Program-made: the position numbers and the translations under genes
Assembly (NCBI GenBank): GCA_964615305.1
Contig: CAZTNA010000001.1
Location: forward strand, 62,001-126,000
DNA: 64,000 nt
Direction: 5' to 3'
From: Bog-950 sp964615305
Lineage (GTDB): Bacteria > Bacteroidota > Bacteroidia > Chitinophagales > LD1
Shown here: positions 33,006 to 41,172 of the stretch, one piece after another
How positions within the stretch are numbered: position 1 is the first letter of the stretch
How the letters are laid out: every line of letters starts with the position of its first letter
Notes under the pieces: model-generated
What the model saw: the letters and a program-made list of their open reading frames with translations, nothing else
What the model was told of the DNA's origin: nothing
The model's database searches: none

Positions 33006-33617
33006 ATGTTACTGCGCATTAACCCAAATAATATTGACGATCGCTTGATATGGCAGGTAGTTAACTGTTTAAAAAAAGGAGGGGTAATAATTTACCCCAC
33101 TGACACGGTTTATACCCTTGGCTGCGACTTAACCCACCGCGATGCTTATGAGAAAGTTTGTAAGTTGAAAGAGGTAAAGCCCAATAAAGCCAACTTCTCT
33201 ATTGTATGTTATGACCTTAGCCACATTTCAGATTTTACTACCAACGTACCTACACCGGTATATAAGATGATGAAGCGTTGCCTACCCGGTCCTTTCACGT
33301 TTATTCTCAACGGCAACAATCACCTTTCAAAAATTTACGGATACAACAAAAAAACAGTAGGTATCCGTGTGCCCGATAATCCGATAACACGAGCAATTGT
33401 TGATGAACTAGGCGCGCCTATACTTTCGGCTTCTATAAAAAACAGCGATACTATACTCGAATATATTACCGACCCACAAGAACTCTACGAAGCCTACGAA
33501 AATATTGTGGATATTGTAATAGATGGGGGGGCCGGTGGCAATATTGCTTCTACCGTTATAGATTACACTGGTAGCGAACCGTTGATTGTTCGTGAGGGGG
33601 CAGGTACTCTTGTATAA
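33006..33617 (+). CDS. YciO-like Sua5/YrdC-family protein
   Basis: This 203-residue protein has the YrdC fold: GGVIIYPTDTVYTLGCDL near 25-42, KRCLPGPFTFIL, GIRVPDNPITRAIV and the C-terminal ASTVIDYTGSEPLIVREGAGTL. TsaC/Sua5 proteins make threonylcarbamoyl-AMP for tRNA t6A; the CKLKEVKPNKANFSIVCYDL segment looks more like the YciO branch, whose tRNA role is less certain. No C-terminal Sua5 domain is present. The choice between TsaC and YciO should be left open. Confidence 0.85.
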   Translation: MLLRINPNNIDDRLIWQVVNCLKKGGVIIYPTDTVYTLGCDLTHRDAYEKVCKLKEVKPNKANFSIVCYDLSHISDFTTNVPTPVYKMMKRCLPGPFTFILNGNNHLSKIYGYNKKTVGIRVPDNPITRAIVDELGAPILSASIKNSDTILEYITDPQELYEAYENIVDIVIDGGAGGNIASTVIDYTGSEPLIVREGAGTLV

Positions 33618-33672
33618 TTTTAGCAATTGGAGGTAGGTAATTGATGCATATTTGCACAAATTTTAAACTGCT

Positions 33673-34263
33673 ATGTTAAAATCAATTCTGTTTTCTGTGG
33701 CTCTGGTGTCCACAGCTTTTGCTCAACAAGAAATTACTTTTTCAGCTAACACAAAAACCAGCAACGTTCACTGGTTAGGCAAAAAAACCACCGGTCAGCA
33801 CGATGGTAACGTAGGGCTTAAAAGCGGTAGTATTTTGTTTAATGGCAATACACCAGTGACTGGTGAATTTGTGTTGGACATGAAATCTATAACCTGCAAC
33901 GACATTAAGAATGCTGAAGATAACCAAGGCTTAGTTGATCATTTAAAAGGAAAAGACTTTTTTGATGTCGATGGTTCGCCAGAGTCAGTATTAAAAATTA
34001 CACGTTTCGAAAGTGGGGCTGAAGCCAACACATATATTGTTACAGCCAACCTTACCATCAAAGGAATTACAAATGCAATTACTTTTCCGGCAACTGTAAC
34101 TGTAGAAAAAAAGAAGGCAAAAGCTACTGCTAGTATTACCATAGATCGCACCAAATGGAATATCAGCTACAAGTCAAAAAGTATATTAGGCGGTTTGGCC
34201 GACAAGTTTATTTATGACGACATTCAGTTTACAGTCAGCCTAGATTTGGCAGCCGCCAAGTAG
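33673..34263 (+). CDS. Secreted YceI-like lipid-binding protein
   Basis: This 196-residue protein has a signal peptide (MLKSILFSVALVSTAFAQQ) and a YceI beta-barrel domain (SNVHWLGKKTTGQHDGNVGLKSGSI ... FVLDMKSITCND ... DRTKWNISYKSKSILGGLADKFIYDDIQFTVSL). YceI proteins bind isoprenoid-type lipids in the periplasm or outer membrane. The product ends with LDLAAAK. It converges on the thioredoxin-like gene with a 5-base gap. Confidence 0.9.
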   Translation: MLKSILFSVALVSTAFAQQEITFSANTKTSNVHWLGKKTTGQHDGNVGLKSGSILFNGNTPVTGEFVLDMKSITCNDIKNAEDNQGLVDHLKGKDFFDVDGSPESVLKITRFESGAEANTYIVTANLTIKGITNAITFPATVTVEKKKAKATASITIDRTKWNISYKSKSILGGLADKFIYDDIQFTVSLDLAAAK

Positions 34264-34268
34264 TCAGC

Positions 34269-35309
34269 TTACTTACCATCGGGCTTCATATAGTCTTGCC
34301 ACGATTTTGTTTTGTAGATGTTGTCACCATAGTAAGTAGTGATGTCTTTCATCACTTTCGGATTTAGGTAAAGTGCTATTGCATCAAGTAAATTCATTTT
34401 TTCATCGAGAATTGCCAAAGTAGGTAGCGAAAAATTATTACGGCAAAGTGCTATGGCCAATTGGTGAAACGGCATTTGTGGAGATCGCGGATTGGTAAAA
34501 GTTTGCCCACGAAACGAAACCGGGTCAGTTAGTTCAGGATTAAAGTCAACCCAATTGAACTTTTCTTTTAAATATTTTTCGGTCAGCTCATCGGTAAAAG
34601 ATGTGCGGTTCATTACGCGGCAACTGTTACACCATTCGGTATGAATAAAAACCAGTGTTTTTTTTGCGGATGAATCAGTTTTTCCAAAAAAGTCAACCGG
34701 CTTCTGCCACTTAACTGCCTCTAACTTTTTATATACGGCCGAATCGTAAAATGAGCGGTTGTATTGCACTTCAAAATCTTCGTAACTCGAATTTCGGAAA
34801 GCATTTTCGAGCTGAAAAACTAGTAACGGTTCTATCTTTTTTACTTCCAGATACCCTTGTGCTATCATACTAAAGCCAAACTCATTTTTGTCTTTGTTGT
34901 AGGCATTGAGAAACAGTGTGGTGGGGTACATCAACTTGTTTTGCAGCAGCATAGTAGCCAGCGGATGGGTGGCCCGTGGGGCGCCACTTACAGGCATGTA
35001 AGTTTTTCCCAAATATTCGATAGTGTCTTTGCCTTCTGCGTTAAACTTAACAGGGTAAAAATTTTCATTGATGTATGATGCCAAATTCGGGTTGGCATAG
35101 GTTGTAGTCATCATTTTTTTACACCAACCGCACCAGTCTGTGTAAAAATCGAGGATGATAGGTTTTTGTTGTGTTTTGGTTTTCTCCAGTGCTTCTTTCA
35201 AACTCATCCATTTTACCAAACTGCCTTCTTTATCGGGCAGAGGAGTGTTTTGTGCATGTAAAGCCGCAAACGACAAAAACGCCAATGCAATAACTAAAGT
35301 CTTTTTCAT
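34269..35309 (-). CDS. Secreted protein with two thioredoxin-like domains
   Basis: This 346-residue protein has a signal peptide (MKKTLVIALAFLSFAALHAQ). Two separate thioredoxin-type active sites are seen: Cys60-Gly-Trp-Cys63 (FYTDWCGWCKKM) and Cys227-Asn-Ser-Cys230 (IHTEWCNSCRVM). Both sites sit after a beta-strand and the first is in a DUF255/thioredoxin-7-like context. A periplasmic or envelope role in disulfide reduction or exchange is likely. The duplication may allow electron relay inside one chain. Substrate is unknown. Confidence 0.82.
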   Translation of the reverse strand: MKKTLVIALAFLSFAALHAQNTPLPDKEGSLVKWMSLKEALEKTKTQQKPIILDFYTDWCGWCKKMMTTTYANPNLASYINENFYPVKFNAEGKDTIEYLGKTYMPVSGAPRATHPLATMLLQNKLMYPTTLFLNAYNKDKNEFGFSMIAQGYLEVKKIEPLLVFQLENAFRNSSYEDFEVQYNRSFYDSAVYKKLEAVKWQKPVDFFGKTDSSAKKTLVFIHTEWCNSCRVMNRTSFTDELTEKYLKEKFNWVDFNPELTDPVSFRGQTFTNPRSPQMPFHQLAIALCRNNFSLPTLAILDEKMNLLDAIALYLNPKVMKDITTYYGDNIYKTKSWQDYMKPDGK

Positions 35310-35379
35310 AATGCTAATGTAAAACGATAGTGAAAAGACCAGGTTAAATTTTGAAAACTATAGGGTAGGCACAAAAGAA

Positions 35380-35407
35380 AAGAGCCGGGCCCTGACCCCC
35401 GACTCTT
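35380..35407 (-). terminator. Probable intrinsic terminator of the 35502-36149 gene
   Basis: A 10-base stem (35380-35389 with 35398-35407) with one mismatch encloses an 8-base loop. Read on the minus strand it is GC rich and is followed by a T-rich run, so it fits a terminator about 95 bases after the stop at 35502. Confidence 0.6.
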
Positions 35408-35501
35408 AAACTTAAGCACTATGTATATGGTAATACGGCAAGTTGCGGTAAAAGGTTACGCAACGGCTAAACTTTTTTCGCTTTGGCTTTTGCCTACCTG
35501 C

Positions 35502-36149
35502 TTATTTAACAAACAAATGTTTCTGGGTAATAGGGTCGAGTTTTTCTATGCTGTCTATCCGTTCACGCTCGCCATCGGGTTGTATGTAATAGAACTTACG
35601 TATGTACGATATATGAGTTTTGCCGTTATCATTAGATAGAAACTTTACAGCCGGATCTATCACTGTATAACGTTTTACTTTTTTGGGTATTACCGTAGTG
35701 GTAGGTTTCAGATAAATATATACGTTGGGTAGCTCAGCCCCTTGCATAACTCCGCTTGGCAATATAGTAATAGCATTTAGTCGCTTGTATTGCCGCTCTA
35801 AATATTTCCAGGGGAAACGGCTATCGTTTTTCAGATTTCGGTAATCTACATTCACTTTGCCCGGCTCTACATTTACTTCAGTGCTGAAATTGTAAAAGTA
35901 ATCGCCTGTAGAACCTACTTCTGCAGAGGTAAACCTACCCAGAAAATAGTCATCTAATGAATTGTTACCAAGCGTAACTCGCATGGTATCGGCAACGTTT
36001 TTTGCCACAGCAAAACTGATTTCGTAGGCTTTCATGGAATCGAGATAAAGCTGGTAGCGAATATGTTCCGGCCTATCAACATATAAAGTATCTGCCCCCA
36101 AAGAGCTAAGTGAGGTTAACAACAAGCAGATACTTGTAATGTATTTCAT
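35502..36149 (-). CDS. Secreted protein of unknown function
   Basis: I chose the ATG at 36149 (MKYITSICLLLTSLSSLGA), which gives a 215-residue product with a clean signal peptide; an in-frame start at 36221 would add 24 residues. The mature part begins DTLYVDRPEHIRYQLYLDSMKAYE and has beta-rich segments, with no enzymatic motif and no sorting tail at the end (KHLFVK). I do not recognise the family. It is probably monocistronic and ends before a terminator-like hairpin. Confidence 0.72.
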   Translation of the reverse strand: MKYITSICLLLTSLSSLGADTLYVDRPEHIRYQLYLDSMKAYEISFAVAKNVADTMRVTLGNNSLDDYFLGRFTSAEVGSTGDYFYNFSTEVNVEPGKVNVDYRNLKNDSRFPWKYLERQYKRLNAITILPSGVMQGAELPNVYIYLKPTTTVIPKKVKRYTVIDPAVKFLSNDNGKTHISYIRKFYYIQPDGERERIDSIEKLDPITQKHLFVK

Positions 36150-36279
36150 GGAGCAAAAGCCAATGATACAAAACCGTACCAAATACAACCTGTGCGTTAT
36201 CTTATTGAGGTATGGCAGCAAACTAAATTAGGTGTAGCCGCAAACAAGCTTTTGTTCTCCAAAGCCATATTGTAGAAGT

Positions 36280-37302
36280 TCACCATTTAGCATCGTGTTC
36301 TTCGGCCCAACCTATTACGTTTTCAATAGAAAACTCTTTGCTGTTCACCTTTATGGTGCCGCTGTATTTTCCAAAGCACTGATGTACTTCAGATTTTAGC
36401 AAAAGCAAATTTGTATATGCTGACCGTTCATAAAACGGAGTAAACAATAAGTTAACTTCTACAGTGCTACAACTACCTTTTATTTGCCAGGGCTGCATAA
36501 AGTTTTGGTTATTGTATTGCCACCTTAGCTGTGCAGTTATCTTGTGAAGTTTACCGTCTATACATACCGAGTTTTCGGTAATGCCTGTTCCATCCGTCCA
36601 TTTATCACCGCTGTTAAAACCAACGGTATGTCCGTTAACGCGGGTAGAAAACGCGCCCCAGTTCCATTTAATAGCATACGGCCATATGCCACGGCCAAAA
36701 TCCTGACAGGCAAATGTATCATCGGCATTTAATAAAAGTTGTGTTCCACCTATTTTTATATAGCCCGAAGCAGGCAGACAATGTTGTTTAGATGTGTATT
36801 GAAATCTTGATTTGCTCCATGGTACAACTACATTCAATGTTTCGTGATTTTGAGGAACTGTAATAGTTATTTCAGACTCAAGGCTTTTTCCCTTCAGGTT
36901 TTTCCATGCAACAGAAAGAAGAATGGAGTTGACGTTGTAAGTGAATTTTACTTTTGCTTTTGCGCTGCTGTATTCAGCAGTGTCGTTCATTTTTTCACCC
37001 ATCTTTATTCCCTTGGCAAAAGGTATCACCAGTGTATCTTCGCCATATTCACCGGTTTCAAAATCCATGTAATAAACAAACACCAATCCAACATAATCTA
37101 CATTGGAAATAGTGACAGAGTATAGACACTTGCTGCTGGTAATGCACCAGTAGTTCCATTTCTTTTTTCGAAGAAAATGTCCTTTGAGGTTTGAGGTGTA
37201 AAGCGGAAAGCGACTCCAGCCGGCTGCTGCTGAGTTTAGGTGGCCATCGGCATTGCACAAAAAAACAGGAGAAATGATTTCGGTGTGTTCGAGATTTCTC
37301 AA
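36280..37302 (-). CDS. DUF2804 family protein
   Basis: This 340-residue protein lacks a signal peptide. The blocks CQDFGRGIWPYAIKWNWGAFS and the C-terminal ENVIGWAEEHDAKW are typical of DUF2804 proteins, which are widespread and of unknown function, with a lipocalin-like or hydroxyneurosporene-synthase-like beta fold suspected. The gene lies 12 bases after the stop of the T9SS/SprB-unit gene on the same strand, so co-transcription with that secreted protein is possible. Confidence 0.78.
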   Translation of the reverse strand: MRNLEHTEIISPVFLCNADGHLNSAAAGWSRFPLYTSNLKGHFLRKKKWNYWCITSSKCLYSVTISNVDYVGLVFVYYMDFETGEYGEDTLVIPFAKGIKMGEKMNDTAEYSSAKAKVKFTYNVNSILLSVAWKNLKGKSLESEITITVPQNHETLNVVVPWSKSRFQYTSKQHCLPASGYIKIGGTQLLLNADDTFACQDFGRGIWPYAIKWNWGAFSTRVNGHTVGFNSGDKWTDGTGITENSVCIDGKLHKITAQLRWQYNNQNFMQPWQIKGSCSTVEVNLLFTPFYERSAYTNLLLLKSEVHQCFGKYSGTIKVNSKEFSIENVIGWAEEHDAKW

Positions 37303-37314
37303 TTTGTATTTAAA

Positions 37315-38751
37315 TCAATTCAATTTAATAAGCTTTCGAATAATATTTTGTGTGGGTGTATTGATTCGTAGAAAATAAATTCCTTTTTCTAAACTCAAGT
37401 TAATTTCAGATAGACGATTTCGGAATTTTTCTTCATGCACAAGCCTTCCATTAGCATCATAAATTGCAAATGTCTGGTGCATTAAATCATCACTTGCAAT
37501 AAGTTTCCAGCTTCCTGTTTGCAGTGGGTTCGGATAAACAGTCAACTCTGTTTCAGCATTCAAGTTAGCTACGGCCGAAACAGCAACTGATACCGGAATA
37601 GAAATTGACCGGCAACCGTTTGTGTCAGTGATTTCTAGTTTATAACTGCCTGATTGTTGTGCTATATAAATACTGTCAGTGGCATTTTGTATAGGTGCGT
37701 TGTTAAAGTACCATTGGTAAGCAACTGCATTGTAACCGGTAAGAGTATCACCATTTACACTGATAGAAACAGGTGGTGAAGGATATACGTTAAGAGTAAC
37801 AGCGTTAGAAGTAACTGTGCAACTCACCCCATCGGTAGCTGTAACGTAGTAGTTGCCTGCCAGTTTGGTGTAAATACAACGGCTGGTTGCTCCGTTGTTC
37901 CATAAATAAGTAGCGAACCCTTGAGGCGCACAGATTTGAGCTGAGTCGTACGCGCACATAATGTTTTTATCTGCGCTGATTGTAATGGAATTTCCACCCG
38001 AAGAAGTTACCGTTACCGAAGCAACCGCACTGCAGCTTCCCGCATCACTAACGGTTACGGTGAAAGTGCCGGCCGCGAGGTTACTTACGCTATCGGTGGT
38101 TGCACCGTTGCTCCATATATAAGTATAGGGTGATGTTCCGCTGTTAACACTCACCGCTGCGCTTCCACTATTGTTACCACAACTGGTGTTATATGCGGTG
38201 GCAGAAATTAATAAAGCGTTGGTTGAGACGCCCACAAATCCCCAACCCAAACCACTTAAGGAATTAATGGTGATGCTCGTAACATTCGAAGCGTTGATGG
38301 TAATATCCTGATACGACCAGTTGCCGTCAACCTGGCTGTTGAATCCGGCAATGTTTCCACCTGTAAAGGTTACACCTTCGGGGCCCGGTGAAATACCGCA
38401 AACCACTTTAGGGGCCAATGTTGCAGAAGCAGTATCCATAATATACGCTGAGCCGTTAACACTTACCGAGGCCACATCATCGCTATTCATGCCCCATACT
38501 CTTATGGAAGGATGGTATTGTGGTGTTGCAAAAGTGATGGTCATAGGTCCGGCATTGCCCGCCACCCAAAAAGTTGGGTCGGCACCCGCGCAGCCGTAAC
38601 TTTGGAATGAACCGCCTGAGAGAGCAAACGTTACTGAACTATTGGAGCCTGCCGATGCCTGATGATACCCGCATTGACACCATGCCGTAGAAGCACTGCA
38701 CAGAAATATAAAACAGAAAACTGCCTGGATGAGTAGAGAATTTATTTGCAT
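37315..38751 (-). CDS. Secreted protein with one SprB repeat and T9SS type A sorting tail
   Basis: This 478-residue protein has a signal peptide (AVFCFIFLCSASTAWCQ), an N-terminal beta-rich domain of about 150 residues, one SprB-type unit (NTSCGNNSGSAAVSVNSG...YIWSNGATTDSVSNLAAGTFTVTVSDAGSCSA), two Ig-like stretches and a C-terminal sorting domain (LTVYPNPLQTGSWKLIA ... GIYFLRINT...KLIKLN). The SprB unit is of the WSNGATT type, like those in the last part of the giant adhesin. A surface or extracellular binding role is likely. Confidence 0.86.
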   Translation of the reverse strand: MQINSLLIQAVFCFIFLCSASTAWCQCGYHQASAGSNSSVTFALSGGSFQSYGCAGADPTFWVAGNAGPMTITFATPQYHPSIRVWGMNSDDVASVSVNGSAYIMDTASATLAPKVVCGISPGPEGVTFTGGNIAGFNSQVDGNWSYQDITINASNVTSITINSLSGLGWGFVGVSTNALLISATAYNTSCGNNSGSAAVSVNSGTSPYTYIWSNGATTDSVSNLAAGTFTVTVSDAGSCSAVASVTVTSSGGNSITISADKNIMCAYDSAQICAPQGFATYLWNNGATSRCIYTKLAGNYYVTATDGVSCTVTSNAVTLNVYPSPPVSISVNGDTLTGYNAVAYQWYFNNAPIQNATDSIYIAQQSGSYKLEITDTNGCRSISIPVSVAVSAVANLNAETELTVYPNPLQTGSWKLIASDDLMHQTFAIYDANGRLVHEEKFRNRLSEINLSLEKGIYFLRINTPTQNIIRKLIKLN

Positions 38752-39022
38752 ACGGTAGAAATAAAATGAAGAATAGTTTTATCGCTAACAAATTTAGCTG
38801 TGCCGGTTTACGTTGCAAACCCCAAAGAGGTTCTTTTCTTACCAGTGGGCGAAAACACCAACCGGATGTAGAAGTTTAGGCACGAAAAAACTTTGCTAAT
38901 GGCTATGCCGTATGTCGTCAACGTAAAGTGGATTAAATGTGTGAACTTATTAGTCACCTTTATGCTGACAATTTACAGTAACTTTTTTCTCCTCCGAAAC
39001 GGAAACTATACAGAACTAACCC

Positions 39023-41152
39023 TTACACATAAAACTTCTTACCCTCTTTGGCATAATCGCGCAGTATTTGTGCGGGTTTAAACCGAGCACCATATTTAGC
39101 AGCTAGATCCTCCATAACAGCTAAAACCTTATCGGCACCCTTTGTATCAATATAGCGGAACGGTCCACCTGTAAATGGAGGGAACCCTAAACCGAAAATA
39201 GCACCCACATCGCCATCTGTTGGCGATTCGAGAATACCCTCCTGTAAGCATCGCAAAGCTTCGTTTATCATCATCATGCCCATGCGGTGTTGTATGGTTT
39301 CGGTAGCAAATTCTTTGCGCGTAGGACTGCCGAAGTATTTGTAAATGTCTTCGTTGATACCCCGTTTCTTTCCTTTCTCGTCATATTTATATAATCCGCG
39401 TTTATTCTTTTTTCCGTGGTAGCCATCGTTAAACATTTTCAAAATTCCATCGGTAGTGCGGGCGCCTTCACGCAGTTTAGCCATTTCGGCAAGATCGCCT
39501 TTCATGATATGCGCGCCCACATCAATCCCAACTTCGTCTTGCAGGGTAACCGGTCCCACGGGAAACCCCCATTGTTTCATGGCTTTATCTATTAAGCCCG
39601 CCTCACAACCTTCTTCTATTAAAAGGAAGCACTCGTTCATGTATGGAGCAAGTATGCGTGTGGTATAAAACCCTGGACCATCATTTACCACAATACAAGT
39701 TTTGCCCTGACGAATGCCGAGTTCGAAACAAGTTGCGGTAACCCAGTCAGCTGTTTTGGGTGTTTTAATTATTTCAAGTAGCGGCATTTTGGGCACAGGA
39801 GAAAAGTAGTGCATGCCAATAATATTTTCAGGGCGCGCTGCTTTCTCCGCCACGTGGCTAATAGGTAGTGCCGAGGTGTTGCTCGCAAAAATGGCATCGG
39901 GGCGGGTAGCTGCTTCTACGTCTGCAACTATGCGTTGCTTTAGTTTTATTTCTTCAAACACCGCTTCTACCACCACGCTGGCTTTTTCGAAACCTGTGTA
40001 ATCCATTTTAGACTGCACACGATTCATAATTTCTTCGGCCTCGGGAGCACTCATGGTTTTGCGAGAAATTTTCTTCGCAAAATCTTTCCAGATAGTTTGC
40101 TTGGCCTGTTGTATGGTTTCTTCTTTAATGTCTTTCAGCAATACGTTGATGCCGTCCATAGCACTTACCTGCGCAATACCCGCACCCATAAAACCTGCAC
40201 CTACCATAGCTATAGTATCGAGCGGTTTTATTTCTGCTTTGCCTTCGTAAGGGTTTTTCTTCTTGTTAGTCATGTTGAAGAAAATGCCAATGAGCTGACG
40301 GCTCTCGTTCGTCAAAATCAATTCTTCGAATTTTACTGCTTCGGCCTCTAATCCTTTATCCATGCCCTGCTCCATACCTATTTGCACGCATTCTAAAATG
40401 CGCAGCGGTGCAGGGTAATTTCCCTGCGTTTGTTTCAGCACCATTTCTTTTGCCTTCTTGTAAACAATGCCGCGCGTTACCGAATTGCTCTCTAAAAATT
40501 TTTCTACAAAGCTGCGTTTATCGGTACGTTGTATCGGTTGCTTAGTAAGTTGTAACGCAAAATCTATAGCAGCATTCAGCAAACTTTCTTTACTGGTAAT
40601 TTTATCAGCCAAACCAATTTTAGGGGCTTTAGACGCGTAGATTTTTTTACCGGTCAGCATCATATCCAGCGCTTTTTGAATTCCTATTAAACGCGGCAGG
40701 CGTTGCGTGCCACCACCACCGGGTAGCAATCCAAGCATTACTTCGGGTAGTGCAAAGTGTGTGCTCTTGTCATCGCTTACAATTCTTCCATGGCAAGCCA
40801 ATGCAATTTCGGTTCCAGCACCCAGGCAAGCACCATTAATTGCAGCCACTACAGGTTTCTTGCTTCGCTCTAAACGATACAGTGATTGGTGTCCATCGCG
40901 GGTAAATTGAATAAAGTCGCCTTTCTGTTTCACCTTGGCAAACATGTCAATGTCGGCACCGGCTATCCAATCTTTTTTCTTGGAGGCTATTACAGCCGCT
41001 TTTACGCTTTTGTCATTTTCTAACTGCTGAAACAGTTCATCAATCTGTTTTACAAAATCAAGCGATACCTTGTTAATCTTTTCATCCGCTTGGTCGAGCC
41101 AAACAATGGCTACTCCGTTATCACGTTTTTCGATGGTGGCTATTTGCGACAT
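39023..41152 (-). CDS. fadJ: Fused enoyl-CoA hydratase/3-hydroxyacyl-CoA dehydrogenase
   Basis: This 709-residue beta-oxidation enzyme joins two activities. The N-terminal crotonase domain has GACLGAGTEIALACHGRI and ALPEVMLGLLPGGGGTQRLPRLIG, including the catalytic Glu residues. The dehydrogenase domain has the NAD motif VGAGFMGAGIAQ near 316-327, the HYFSPVPKMPLLEII block, and DGPGFYTTRILAPYMNE; the C-terminal helical domain is complete. No thiolase gene is adjacent, so FadA is encoded elsewhere. Its start is only 20 bases from the divergent cyclase start. Confidence 0.92.
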   Translation of the reverse strand: MSQIATIEKRDNGVAIVWLDQADEKINKVSLDFVKQIDELFQQLENDKSVKAAVIASKKKDWIAGADIDMFAKVKQKGDFIQFTRDGHQSLYRLERSKKPVVAAINGACLGAGTEIALACHGRIVSDDKSTHFALPEVMLGLLPGGGGTQRLPRLIGIQKALDMMLTGKKIYASKAPKIGLADKITSKESLLNAAIDFALQLTKQPIQRTDKRSFVEKFLESNSVTRGIVYKKAKEMVLKQTQGNYPAPLRILECVQIGMEQGMDKGLEAEAVKFEELILTNESRQLIGIFFNMTNKKKNPYEGKAEIKPLDTIAMVGAGFMGAGIAQVSAMDGINVLLKDIKEETIQQAKQTIWKDFAKKISRKTMSAPEAEEIMNRVQSKMDYTGFEKASVVVEAVFEEIKLKQRIVADVEAATRPDAIFASNTSALPISHVAEKAARPENIIGMHYFSPVPKMPLLEIIKTPKTADWVTATCFELGIRQGKTCIVVNDGPGFYTTRILAPYMNECFLLIEEGCEAGLIDKAMKQWGFPVGPVTLQDEVGIDVGAHIMKGDLAEMAKLREGARTTDGILKMFNDGYHGKKNKRGLYKYDEKGKKRGINEDIYKYFGSPTRKEFATETIQHRMGMMMINEALRCLQEGILESPTDGDVGAIFGLGFPPFTGGPFRYIDTKGADKVLAVMEDLAAKYGARFKPAQILRDYAKEGKKFYV

Positions 41153-41172
41153 ACTATGTTAGTTTTGAAGAA

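Noticed and set aside
35421..35639. 72-residue plus-strand frame near the terminator at 35380-35407
   Set aside because: It runs antisense into the 35502-36149 gene and shows no family similarity.
38893..39081. 62-residue plus-strand frame between the SprB-unit gene and fadJ
   Set aside because: It overlaps the fadJ end on the opposite strand, has no recognisable motif and no start-site support.
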